From assembly GCA_002299125.1 (NCBI GenBank), contig DBNU01000106.1, positions 1-8,728 of the forward strand: a DNA stretch of 8,728 nucleotides, in the 5' to 3' direction. The notes under the pieces were generated by a model. That model did no database searches. It was not told the DNA's origin and worked only from the letters and a program-made list of their open reading frames with translations. This document shows positions 1-6,129 of the stretch, one piece after another. Both the position numbers and the translations under genes were made by a program. Origin of the DNA: Proteobacteria bacterium UBA664 (GTDB lineage: Bacteria > Pseudomonadota > Gammaproteobacteria > UBA7966). The stretch's first letter is position 1, and every line of letters starts with the position of its first letter.

Positions 1-1
1 G

Positions 2-718
2 GTTGTGGTGCAGATACTGACTACCCCCGCCGATGGACTCGCACCGTGGTTTCTGCAGCACAGCTTGCATGATGCGGGCGGAGCGAACGTGGTGAATGTG
101 ATCCTGGTGGACTTTCGCAGCCTCGATACACTTGGGGAGATCACCGTGCTGGGGGTCGCCGCGCTGGTGATCGCCGCCCTGCTCGGCAGGGCCCGGGTTC
201 GGGTTGCGCCACGTGTCCGGGCACCAGCCGGGGCCGACCTCCCACTCCTGCTTGCGGTGATGGCGCGCTTGCTGATGCCGGTGGCGTTGCTCATCTCCGT
301 GCATCTCTTCCTGCGTGGCCACAATCTTCCTGGTGGTGGCTTCATCGCCGGATTGGTGGTGGCAGTGGGCGTCGCTCTGCTGCAGATGGGGCGTGGCTCT
401 GCCTGGCTTGCGCGTCGTCTGCGTGTGGATGGTGCGGGTCTCATCGCAGTTGGTCTTGGCATTGCCGTGCTCACAGGGCTTGCCGCCCTGCCGTTCGCGC
501 GTCCCTTCCTGACCAGTGCCCACACCGCGGTGCACCTGCCGTTGCTCGGGGAACTCCCCCTGTCCAGCGCAACACTGTTCGACCTTGGCGTCTATCTGGT
601 CGTGATCGGTGCGGTCACCCTGATCCTCCAGTGCATCGGCGGGGCGGCAGACGAACGCCGGGTCGTGCCGCGGCGTGGTGCCGGAGAACCCGTCGCAGTT
701 CCGATGCTGAGGGCTTAG
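2..718 (+). CDS. mrpA: Mrp-type Na+/H+ antiporter, C-terminal end of subunit A fused to subunit B (5' truncated by window)
   Basis: The frame is open from the first complete codon (2-4), so the GTG at 5 is probably internal and the gene starts outside the window. Numbering from that GTG, residues about 26-62 match the end of MrpA/MnhA (NVVNVILVDFR, DTLGEITVLG). After a basic linker, residues about 84-212 are an MnhB domain (MARLLMPVALLISVHLFLRG, HNLPGGGFIAGLV) with about four hydrophobic segments. No stop separates the two parts, so A and B are one polypeptide, as in the PhaAB/ShaAB type of Mrp systems known from proteobacteria. MrpA carries a proton-channel-like antiporter module related to complex I NuoL; MrpB is a small membrane subunit needed for the complex. 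A polar tail of about 25 residues ends the protein. mrpC begins 4 bases after the stop. A separate mrpB starting at the ATG before ARLLMP is possible but less likely. Aliases are mnhA, phaAB and shaAB. Confidence 0.9.
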   Translation, partial: VVVQILTTPADGLAPWFLQHSLHDAGGANVVNVILVDFRSLDTLGEITVLGVAALVIAALLGRARVRVAPRVRAPAGADLPLLLAVMARLLMPVALLISVHLFLRGHNLPGGGFIAGLVVAVGVALLQMGRGSAWLARRLRVDGAGLIAVGLGIAVLTGLAALPFARPFLTSAHTAVHLPLLGELPLSSATLFDLGVYLVVIGAVTLILQCIGGAADERRVVPRRGAGEPVAVPMLRA

Positions 719-722
719 ACAC

Positions 723-1055
723 ATGGAATGGCTGGTGGCAACAGCAATCGGTGTCTGTGCAGGGAGCGGGATTTTCCTCATGCTCGGTCGGCGTACTTTT
801 GATCTGGTGCTGGGCTTCGGACTGCTCTCACATGCCGTGAATTGCTTCATCTTCGTGATGGGGCGTCTGATACCGGGTGCGGCTCCGATCCTCACGCCTG
901 CTGCCACCGTGCATGCCGATCCGCTGCCTCAGGCGCTGGTACTCACCGCCATCGTCATCGGCTTTGCCATGCAGGCGCTGGTGCTGGTGCTGGCGATGAC
1001 GGCCTTCGGTGCGCATGCCGAGGACCATGTGGATGTGACGGAAAAGGATTCATGA
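723..1055 (+). CDS. mrpC: Mrp-type Na+/H+ antiporter subunit C (NuoK-like)
   Basis: This 110-residue protein has three hydrophobic segments at about residues 3-20, 27-49 and 71-95, the size and layout of MrpC/MnhC, a homologue of complex I subunit NuoK. Family-typical stretches are GIFLMLGRRTFDLVLGFGLL (17-36) and DPLPQALVLTAIVIGFA (66-82). MrpC sits in the inner membrane beside the A and D subunits and is needed for antiport by the whole complex. The ATG at 723 is supported by GAGGG at 709-713, with a 9-base spacer. The gene lies 4 bases after the mrpA-B stop, and its TGA overlaps the mrpD ATG as ATGA, so translation is probably coupled. NuoK of complex I is an alternative on sequence alone, but the neighbours settle it as Mrp. 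Confidence 0.95.
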   Translation: MEWLVATAIGVCAGSGIFLMLGRRTFDLVLGFGLLSHAVNCFIFVMGRLIPGAAPILTPAATVHADPLPQALVLTAIVIGFAMQALVLVLAMTAFGAHAEDHVDVTEKDS

Positions 1056-2578
1056 ACGGCTCCACACTCGTGGTGGCACCAATTGCCGTGCCGCTCATTG
1101 CCGCCGTCCTGCTGCTCTGGATCGAAGCCCGGGCACCGCGGTGGCTGCGCCTCTGCTCGGCCCTGTCACTCCTGGCAGGCATCGTGGTTGCTGCGACCCT
1201 GTCATCGATCGTCGATATGGACGTATCTGGAGTGCGTGCGCCCGGATTGCACGCGGTGGGGGACTGGGCACCACCCTTCGGGATTGTGTTGGTCGCAGAT
1301 GGGCTTGCCACACTGATGGTCCTGCTTGCGGCGGTCGTGGTCGGGATCTCCGTCTGGCAGAGCATGGTGCTCGGGAGTGACCTCACTGGTCGCTACTACC
1401 ACACCTTGGTCCAACTCCAGCTCATGGGCCTGAACGGTGCCTTTCTCACCGGGGATTTCTTCAATCTCTTCGTCTTCTTCGAGGTGCTGCTGCTCGCATC
1501 CTATGGTTTGCTGCTGCAGGGTGGGGCCGAGCGGCAGTTACGTCCCGGGCTGCACTACGTAGTGATCAATCTGCTCGGCTCGGCGCTTTTTTTGCTCGGC
1601 GCGGGGCTGCTGTACGGGGCGGCTGGCACACTCAACATGGCCGATTTGGCGCGACGCCTGCCCGACCTCGATCCGCAGGCCGGGCAGCTCGCCGCCGTGG
1701 CCTGCACCCTGCTCGGTGTGGTATTCGCGCTCAAGGGGGCCGTCGGCCCGCTCGGTCTCTGGTTACCGGGCGTATACACCCGGCTGCCGGGCGGCGTGGC
1801 GATCCTCTTTGCCCTCATGACCAAGGTCGGTCTTTACGCCCTGCTCAGGCTGTACGTTGATGTCCTGGCGGCGGCCCCGGAGATCTGGCTGGCTGGCGCA
1901 CGCATGGTGCTCTGGTGCGCCGGGGTGTTGGCGATGGCCATGGCCGCATTCCTGGTGCTCGGTGTATCCACGCTCTCGGGCCTGGCGGCGGCCGTCGTGC
2001 TGATCTCCTCCGGAACAATACTGAGCGCGCTGTCTTTCGCTACAGTCCCCGCGATTTCGGCGACGCTTTACTACCTGGTGCATTCCACTCTTGCGGCGGC
2101 ACTGCTCTTTGCGCTCGCCGACCTGCTCCGGCGCGAGCGGCCGCAGGCGCGTGACGACTTCACCAGCAGTGAATCGCTGTCGCCTGCGCTGCGCGCATGG
2201 CTCGCAGTCGGTCTGCTCGCCGTCAGTGGGCTGCCACCGTTTTCGGGTTTCATCGCCAAGTTCGGTGTCCTTGCGGGCAGCTTCGGGCACAGTGGCTGGA
2301 GCGGGTTCTGGCTCCTGGTGCTGGTTGCAGGCCTCGCTACGCTGGCGCGCAGTGCCGATGCCTGGCTCACCATCGGTGGTGGTCCGCGAGCGGCGCGTCC
2401 TGCTTCCTTCGCCGCACTGTGCCCGGTAGCCGTGCTCGCGATTCTCGGGGTTGCCATTGCACTGGCGGCGGCTCCAGTGCAGCAGTGGAGTCTTGATGCG
2501 GCCCGGCAGATCGAATCCGGCACCAGCCGGATGGCGCTCGATGTGGACGTGCATCCGCGTACTGGAGCACACCCGTGA
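1052..2578 (+). CDS. mrpD: Mrp-type Na+/H+ antiporter subunit D (NuoM/N-like proton-translocating subunit)
   Basis: This 508-residue polytopic membrane protein belongs to the proton_antipo_M family (MrpD, NuoL/M/N), and its length is normal for MrpD. Residues expected for ion translocation are visible: Glu144 in the segment NLFVFFEVLLLASY, Lys228 in FALKGAVGPLGLWLPGVY, and Lys258 in LMTKVGLYALLR. In this family the glutamate and lysines form the proton path through the membrane. Further hydrophobic helices fill the rest of the protein, followed by a polar tail after about residue 480. I chose the ATG at 1052 because it overlaps the mrpC stop (ATGA) and is preceded by AAGGA at 1044-1048. The same frame is open further upstream, but that part lies inside mrpC and encodes implausible sequence. 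The 3' end overlaps mrpE by 4 bases. The E, F and G neighbours separate it from complex I or hydrogenase-4 relatives. Confidence 0.96.
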   Translation: MNGSTLVVAPIAVPLIAAVLLLWIEARAPRWLRLCSALSLLAGIVVAATLSSIVDMDVSGVRAPGLHAVGDWAPPFGIVLVADGLATLMVLLAAVVVGISVWQSMVLGSDLTGRYYHTLVQLQLMGLNGAFLTGDFFNLFVFFEVLLLASYGLLLQGGAERQLRPGLHYVVINLLGSALFLLGAGLLYGAAGTLNMADLARRLPDLDPQAGQLAAVACTLLGVVFALKGAVGPLGLWLPGVYTRLPGGVAILFALMTKVGLYALLRLYVDVLAAAPEIWLAGARMVLWCAGVLAMAMAAFLVLGVSTLSGLAAAVVLISSGTILSALSFATVPAISATLYYLVHSTLAAALLFALADLLRRERPQARDDFTSSESLSPALRAWLAVGLLAVSGLPPFSGFIAKFGVLAGSFGHSGWSGFWLLVLVAGLATLARSADAWLTIGGGPRAARPASFAALCPVAVLAILGVAIALAAAPVQQWSLDAARQIESGTSRMALDVDVHPRTGAHP

Positions 2579-3090
2579 GCGCGCGGAGTCTGCGGCGGCG
2601 GATCTTGCCTGCCCCGGCAACCTCACTGGTGCTCGCCTTTGCCTGGGCGGCCCTGCAGGGGCAATGGTCGGTTGCTGGCCTCACCGCTGGCGCCCTGCTC
2701 GGTGTCATGCTTCCCCTCTGCGTGGTTTCTCTGGTTCGCGATCCCCGTCTGCCCAACTCCCTCGGTGGCTCACTCGCACTGATCGTACTCGTGTGCCACG
2801 ACATCATCGTGGCAAACATCGATGTCGCCAAGCGCGTACTGGGGCCGGAGCGTGTACTCCGGCCGACCTTCGTATGGGTGCCGCTGGACCTTGAAACCCC
2901 CGAGGCCATTGCTCTGCTTGCCAGCATCATCAGCTTGACCCCCGGAACGCTGTCCGCAGATCTGTCCAGGGATCGGCGTCAATTGCTGGTACACGTGCTG
3001 CATGCGCCGGAACCTGAAGCAGTCGTCAAACAGATCAAGTCACGCTACGAGAGTCGCCTCCTGCGCCTTTTCGAGGCACAAGAACCGTGA
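2575..3090 (+). CDS. mrpE: Mrp-type Na+/H+ antiporter subunit E
   Basis: This 171-residue protein matches MnhE/MrpE. It has a short basic N-terminus, hydrophobic segments at about residues 15-30, 33-53 and 64-82, then a cytoplasmic domain. Characteristic parts are HDIIVANIDVAKRVL (75-89) and the C-terminal signature ASIISLTPGTLSADLSRD (116-133) followed by LLVHVLH (137-143). MrpE is an accessory inner-membrane subunit needed for full antiport and for stability of the complex; it has no complex I counterpart among NuoL/M/N/K. The start is GTG, overlapping the mrpD stop as GTGA, with GGAG at 2564-2567 and a 7-base spacer. The stop overlaps the mrpF start in the same way. Nothing is missing or broken. 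Confidence 0.95.
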   Translation: MSARSLRRRILPAPATSLVLAFAWAALQGQWSVAGLTAGALLGVMLPLCVVSLVRDPRLPNSLGGSLALIVLVCHDIIVANIDVAKRVLGPERVLRPTFVWVPLDLETPEAIALLASIISLTPGTLSADLSRDRRQLLVHVLHAPEPEAVVKQIKSRYESRLLRLFEAQEP

Positions 3091-3344
3091 TTGCCATCGC
3101 CATGTTCATCACCGGTGCTGCCATGCTGCTCGCTGCGTTACGGCTGCTGCTGGGGCCGACGATCGAGGACCGTGTACTTGCCCTCGATACCCTTTACGTG
3201 GACGCTCTGGCCTTGCTCGTGTTGATGGGCATCGCGCTCGAATCGCGCGTGTATTTCGAGACCGCATTGGTGATGGCGGTGCTGGGCTTCGTTGCTACCG
3301 TTGCGGTTGCGGCTTATCTCCGACGTGGGAGGATCATGCCGTGA
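3087..3344 (+). CDS. mrpF: Mrp-type Na+/H+ antiporter subunit F
   Basis: This 85-residue membrane protein has three hydrophobic segments (about 2-22, 38-53 and 59-78), as expected for MnhF/MrpF. The family signature GPTIEDRVLALD is at 23-34, including conserved acidic residues Asp28 and Asp34, and AVLGFVATVAVAAYLRRG covers 64-81. MrpF is a small subunit of the antiporter complex. The start is GTG overlapping the mrpE stop (GTGA), with GAGG at 3073-3076 and a 10-base spacer. The stop overlaps mrpG by 4 bases. Length and motifs are complete, and the position between E and G makes the assignment secure. Confidence 0.95.
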   Translation: MIAIAMFITGAAMLLAALRLLLGPTIEDRVLALDTLYVDALALLVLMGIALESRVYFETALVMAVLGFVATVAVAAYLRRGRIMP

Positions 3345-3736
3345 CATTCCCCGCAGATCTGGTTGGCCTGCTCGCTCTGCTCGGCGCGTTGTTCGTTCTG
3401 CTTGGGTCGCTGGGGATCGTGAAGCTGTCCAGTTATCTTTTGCGACTGCACGCAGCCACCAAGGCCTCCACCCTGGGCGTGGGAGCGATCCTGCTGGCCT
3501 CGGCCCTGCACTTCAGTGCGCGCGACGGCGGCGCGAGTCTCATCGAAGTGCTGGCGGCGATACTGCTCTTCGCGACCGTGCCGGTATCGGCGCAGATGCT
3601 TGCCCGGGCCGCATTGCACCTGCATCCCGACCTGGCCCCGCCGCAGCCTGACAGCGGATCTCGACAGACAGTGCCGGAAGGTGCTGAGGTGGCGCGCCCG
3701 AACCATGGGAACTCGGCGCCGGCCGACCGGCTCTGA
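3341..3736 (+). CDS. mrpG: Mrp-type Na+/H+ antiporter subunit G
   Basis: This 131-residue protein matches MnhG/MrpG. It has three hydrophobic segments (about 6-26, 44-58 and 67-85) and the signature SSYLLRLHAATKASTLGVG (30-48). A proline at 81 in LLFATVPVSAQMLARAA lies in the conserved end of the third helix. The start is GTG, overlapping the mrpF stop (GTGA), with a strong GGGAGGA at 3327-3333 and a 7-base spacer. The same frame is open far upstream into mrpE and mrpF, but that part is not MrpG-like. The last 35 residues or so after HLHPDLAPP are polar and proline-rich, somewhat longer than a minimal MrpG, and look disordered. It is the last recognised mrp gene; I see no clear rho-independent terminator in the 43 bases after it. 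Confidence 0.94.
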   Translation: MTFPADLVGLLALLGALFVLLGSLGIVKLSSYLLRLHAATKASTLGVGAILLASALHFSARDGGASLIEVLAAILLFATVPVSAQMLARAALHLHPDLAPPQPDSGSRQTVPEGAEVARPNHGNSAPADRL

Positions 3737-3761
3737 CGGACCATTCCGCACCGTATCCTTG

Positions 3762-3767
3762 AAGGAG
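3762..3767 (+). promoter_or_regulatory. Ribosome binding site deciding the start of the small secreted protein gene
   Basis: AAGGAG lies directly before an in-frame ATG at 3768 and 12 bases before a second in-frame ATG at 3780. With no spacer the first ATG is a poor start, so the second is preferred. It also gives a cleaner signal peptide beginning MKRYALILC. Confidence 0.55.
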
Positions 3768-3779
3768 ATGTCACTTCCA

Positions 3780-4103
3780 ATGAAGCGCTATGCCTTGATT
3801 CTTTGCCTGCCTGCGCTGCTCACCTGGGAGCCGGCGCTGGCCACCACCGCGATGGGTATCGGCACGCGAGACTGTACTGCCTTCCTGCGCGCCCGGGAGA
3901 TCGGTTCGGAGCAGGCGATCGACTCCTATGTCGCGTGGGGGCTCGGCTACCTGACGGGCCGCAACGCCGCAATGCGTGGGCGTCGCCCGGTACTGGTGGA
4001 TGGTGGTGGTCTTGCTCACTGGCTCTCGGCCTGGTGCAAGCAGAACCCCGCTGCTCCGGTATTCGATGGGCTGGAGACATTCGCCCGCGAGAGTGGCGGG
4101 TGA
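3780..4103 (+). CDS. Small secreted protein with two cysteines, possibly Rap1a/Tai-like
   Basis: This 107-residue protein starts with a Sec signal peptide: Lys2 and Arg3, a hydrophobic core at about 4-15, and a likely cleavage after ALA at 19-21. The mature part of about 86 residues has only two cysteines, Cys32 (TRDCTAFL) and Cys86 (SAWCKQNP), which could form a disulfide in the periplasm. The pattern of an N-terminal cysteine, a central helix AWGLGYLTGRNAA (52-64) and a C-terminal WLSAWCKQNP followed by a short helix resembles small periplasmic proteins of the Rap1a/Tai type. That resemblance is from memory of the pattern and is weak. The family includes immunity proteins against type VI effectors, but no effector or type VI gene is visible here, so I assign no such function. 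The gene follows mrpG by 43 bases and overlaps the next gene by 4 bases (GTGA). HdeA-like folds are another possibility. Confidence 0.75.
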   Translation: MKRYALILCLPALLTWEPALATTAMGIGTRDCTAFLRAREIGSEQAIDSYVAWGLGYLTGRNAAMRGRRPVLVDGGGLAHWLSAWCKQNPAAPVFDGLETFARESGG

Positions 4104-4891
4104 GTGTCCGCTTGAATGAAGGTCTGCGATCGCATTCACCACCGCCGCCCTCGGAGCTGATCCCATCGCGCGTTGTGGCCATTGGTAATCAGGTCATCAC
4201 CTGGGCGCGCGTCCTCTTTCTGGCGTTGCCGCTCGTGATCCTTGGTTGCGGGGGTGGGGGTGACGATCTGCAGCCACTCGACGGGGGGCTGGTCTGGCGG
4301 TACGCGGTCATCCATCAGGTGGGTGAGAACACGCGCCGTTCGGTACTCGAGGAACGCAGCCTCGGGCGTCTGCCCGGGGCCGAAGAGCCTGTATATGGTG
4401 TGGCGCAGCACGACGGCACGGTCGATGTGCTGGCACGCGCGGAGGGTGGCGTTCGGCGAGTCGGCATCGCCGATGCGGCAGGCACGATAACCCCTCTTTC
4501 ACCTCCCGAATGGGTGGTGCCGGCGGCCGGGGTGGATGTCTGGACAATCGCCACGAGCACCGGCGTCATTGAGCGCCGGGTGGAAGATTTCGAAGAGGCA
4601 GCATTTCGCTTGCCGGTCGCCGTGACCATCGACTACCGACGAGCAGGCGAGGGGCGTCGCGTCGAAGTGCCCGCGGGGACCTTCGAGGGATGCACCGAGT
4701 TCGCCGGCCGCGGTGTTCGTGAGGTGGTGCGTAATCGCCTCGGGCAGTTCACCCGCGTCACCGTGGAGCAGACCGACTTTTACTGCCCGGGCATGGGGCT
4801 GGTTCTGCGCGAGCGGCGCGAGTTCACCGACAACCCCATTATTCTCAACGGTAGCTATCGTCGGGCGCTGACCGAATTGCGCCGGCTCTGA
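4100..4891 (+). CDS. Putative lipoprotein of unknown function
   Basis: The frame encodes 263 residues from a GTG that overlaps the previous stop (GTGA), with GAGAG at 4089-4093. The hydrophobic stretch ARVLFLALPLVILGC (36-50) ends in a lipobox, so Cys50 should be lipidated after signal peptidase II cleavage; the following GGGGDD is a flexible tether and suggests outer-membrane sorting. A later GTG at 4175 (residue 26) would give a more usual 24-residue signal peptide but lacks a well-spaced ribosome binding site, so the start is uncertain. The mature part looks mainly beta-stranded, with VWRYAV (65-70), VEVPAGTFEGC (188-198) and TDFYCPGMGLVLRERREF (225-242). A VPAGTF...C segment followed by a YxPGxGLV segment recurs in many uncharacterised bacterial lipoproteins. 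Cys198 and Cys229 could pair. It ends 250 bases before the convergent bamE end. Function is not known to me. Confidence 0.8.
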   Translation: MSVRLNEGLRSHSPPPPSELIPSRVVAIGNQVITWARVLFLALPLVILGCGGGGDDLQPLDGGLVWRYAVIHQVGENTRRSVLEERSLGRLPGAEEPVYGVAQHDGTVDVLARAEGGVRRVGIADAAGTITPLSPPEWVVPAAGVDVWTIATSTGVIERRVEDFEEAAFRLPVAVTIDYRRAGEGRRVEVPAGTFEGCTEFAGRGVREVVRNRLGQFTRVTVEQTDFYCPGMGLVLRERREFTDNPIILNGSYRRALTELRRL

Positions 4892-4928
4892 CGGCTCCCC
4901 CGATCAAGGATCCGGTCACGCGGGTGCG

Positions 4929-4971
4929 TCTGGACGTCAGACCCACCCCCAACGAGGACATTTGGGGCGGG
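4929..4971 (+). repeat. Degenerate copy of the neighbouring REP-like repeat
   Basis: TCTGGACGT at 4929-4937 recurs exactly at 5058-5066, and GACGTCA at 4933-4939 recurs at 5077-5083 within the larger element downstream. In both places GACGTCA is followed by a C-rich ACCCC(C)AAC string. The segment can also form a weak hairpin between 4942-4952 and 4962-4971, with one bulge and one mismatch. I read it as a decayed partial copy; it could also be coincidence in GC-rich sequence. Confidence 0.4.
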
Positions 4972-5013
4972 CCACGCCGTGATCCCGCGCGCCCCGTCAT
5001 CCCCCCCCAGCAC

Positions 5014-5094
5014 GTAGGTTGGGGTGAGCTTGCGAACCCCAACATGGGCAATGAATGTCTGGACGTTGGGGTTCCTGACGTCACCCCAACCTGC
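5014..5094. repeat. REP/REPIN-like nested inverted repeat
   Basis: An 81-base imperfect palindrome lies between the convergent ends of the lipoprotein gene and bamE. The outer arms are GTAGGTTGGGGTGA (5014-5027) and TCACCCCAACCTGC (5081-5094), fully paired with one G-U. The inner arms are GAACCCCAAC (5034-5043) and GTTGGGGTTC (5065-5074), perfectly paired. All pairs share one axis, giving a 30-position stem interrupted at 5028-5033/5075-5080, with a 21-base loop. Each half also folds on itself: GTTGGGGT at 5018-5025 with ACCCCAAC at 5036-5043, and again at 5065-5072 with 5083-5090. Two inverted REP-like units with a spacer is the layout of a REPIN, the short mobile repeats mobilised by RAYT transposases. 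No T-tract follows, so a rho-independent terminator is less likely, though the hairpin could stop transcripts or protect their 3' ends. The rest of the 4892-5141 gap holds no gene that I can see; a C8 run lies at 5001-5008. Confidence 0.75.
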
Positions 5095-5141
5095 ACTGGC
5101 TATGCCTTCGTCCACGCCGTCGTCCCTGCGCTGCTGAGGGA

Positions 5142-5963
5142 TCAGAGGTCTTCCTGCTCGGGGATCCTCTGGGCTCGACGGGTGTCGAGTTCATCGCCCA
5201 TGCCCATGCCCCGCAGCATGCGCCGGAAGATCCCGGAGCGTGGTTCTTCGGTCTTCGTCGCATCGGCATCGGCCATCTTGTCCTGCTCCGCGTCGTCGGA
5301 ATCCCCGGCCAGGGCCTTCTCGACCGCCACCTGTGATCGCGCGCGATCTGCCGCGCGCCCTTGCTCCTCCGGGCTTTCACCGAGGAGCCTGGCGCGGGCG
5401 CGGGCGTCCCGCTCCGCACGTTTGCGCTCGGCCTCCTCGACCTCGATGAGATGCTCGGCTGCCTTGTCCGCCTGGGAGGTATCGCCCAAGCCGACCCTCT
5501 CCCGCATGCGATCGATGAGGCGCCGATCGGCGTCCGGCACGGCAACCTCGACGTCCGGTTTGCGCTCCACCACCAGCGGAGCCGGGGCGGGCCGCACGTC
5601 GCCATCCACGCGCACAAGCTGTTCACCGTCGAAGAAGAGTGATATCTGGCGGCGTTGGCGCGGATTCCGGCCGTCCTGGAAGGTGTAGAGGTAGTCCCAA
5701 CGGTTACTGTGGAAAACATCGATGAGCACTGGCGTACCCATGATGTGGCGGACCTTGGATTTCTCCATGCCTGGCTGCAACTGCGCGAGCATCTCCTGGG
5801 TCACCACGTTGCCCTGCTGGACATCCACCCGGAAGACGAAGGGCAGCTCCTCCTTGTTTGGCAGGACACGGTCGACGGCGGCGCAGCCGCCCAGAGGGAG
5901 GCCGGTCAAGACGAGCAGCGCGGCAGGAAGGGCAGCGATTGCGGAAGCGGGTCTCAGGGGCAT
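5142..5963 (-). CDS. bamE: Outer membrane protein assembly factor BamE (OmlA/SmpA) with long C-terminal tail
   Basis: BamE is a lipoprotein of the BAM complex that inserts beta-barrel proteins into the outer membrane; it supports the BamA-BamD contact. This 273-residue protein has a signal peptide with lipobox LGGC and lipidated Cys27. The BamE/SmpA domain spans about 34-122: FRVDVQQGNVVTQEMLAQL (44-62), PGMEKSKVRHIMGTPVLID (64-82), NRWDYLYTF (87-95) and ISLFFDGEQLVRVDGD (107-122). The family is usually only about 110-150 residues, so residues 123-273 are an extra tail. It is highly charged, probably helical at about 147-220 (rich in Glu, Arg and Ala), acidic at 220-241, and ends with GIFRRMLRGMGMGDELD. 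I chose the ATG at 5963 because it gives a standard signal peptide; the longer upstream frame does not look like coding sequence, and the ribosome binding site is weak. It is divergent from fur, a known omlA-fur arrangement in Pseudomonas and Xanthomonas. Confidence 0.93.
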   Translation of the reverse strand: MPLRPASAIAALPAALLVLTGLPLGGCAAVDRVLPNKEELPFVFRVDVQQGNVVTQEMLAQLQPGMEKSKVRHIMGTPVLIDVFHSNRWDYLYTFQDGRNPRQRRQISLFFDGEQLVRVDGDVRPAPAPLVVERKPDVEVAVPDADRRLIDRMRERVGLGDTSQADKAAEHLIEVEEAERKRAERDARARARLLGESPEEQGRAADRARSQVAVEKALAGDSDDAEQDKMADADATKTEEPRSGIFRRMLRGMGMGDELDTRRAQRIPEQEDL

Positions 5964-5980
5964 GTGCAATCCATGAGGTA

Positions 5981-5997
5981 ACTGATCGGTCAGTGTA
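5981..5997 (-). promoter_or_regulatory. Candidate bamE promoter -10 with adjacent near-palindrome
   Basis: On the - strand TACACT (5992-5997) matches the -10 consensus at 4 of 6 positions and lies about 30 bases before the bamE start. I see no clear -35. It overlaps ACTGATCGGTCAGT (5981-5994), whose 5-base arms pair perfectly and which would lie close to the transcription start. The palindrome may be an operator, but no known regulator site is recognised. No AT-rich Fur box is visible. Confidence 0.3.
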
Positions 5998-6067
5998 GCT
6001 CGCTCCGGTCCGGCTCGGCCATCGAGGAGACCGCAGGCCGAAAGGCGGAACCCCGACCGTGCGGCGT

Positions 6068-6073
6068 TATACT
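6068..6073 (+). promoter_or_regulatory. Candidate fur promoter -10 box
   Basis: TATACT matches the sigma-70 -10 consensus at 5 of 6 positions in an otherwise GC-rich region, 56 bases before the fur start. The expected -35 position (about 6045-6050) reads GCGGAA, a poor match, so the promoter may need an activator or be weak. I saw nothing resembling the canonical Fur box nearby. Confidence 0.4.
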
Positions 6074-6129
6074 CCCAGAAGGAATAAAGGTGCCTGCAAT
6101 CCGGGCACATCTAGCGGGGATCACGAGGG

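Noticed and set aside
1763..2626. Long - strand frame (287 residues) opposite mrpD.
   Set aside because: It lies antisense to a clear mrpD, is rich in Arg, Gln and Gly, and has no known motif; it is a by-product of codon bias.
3780..4103. Type VI immunity function for the small secreted protein.
   Set aside because: The resemblance to Rap1a/Tai is only a loose pattern, and no effector or secretion gene is nearby.
4942..4971. Possible rho-independent terminator after the lipoprotein gene.
   Set aside because: The stem is imperfect and no T-tract follows; relation to the REP-like repeat explains it better.
5001..5008. Run of eight C as a possible phase-variation tract.
   Set aside because: It lies in noncoding sequence between convergent genes and is not in a promoter spacer, so slippage would have no obvious effect.
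5964..6110. N-terminal extension of the bamE frame beginning MCPDCRHLYS with a CxxC.
   Set aside because: It would put a hydrophilic 49-residue stretch before the signal peptide and would cover the fur promoter. The ATG at 5963 gives a normal lipoprotein signal.
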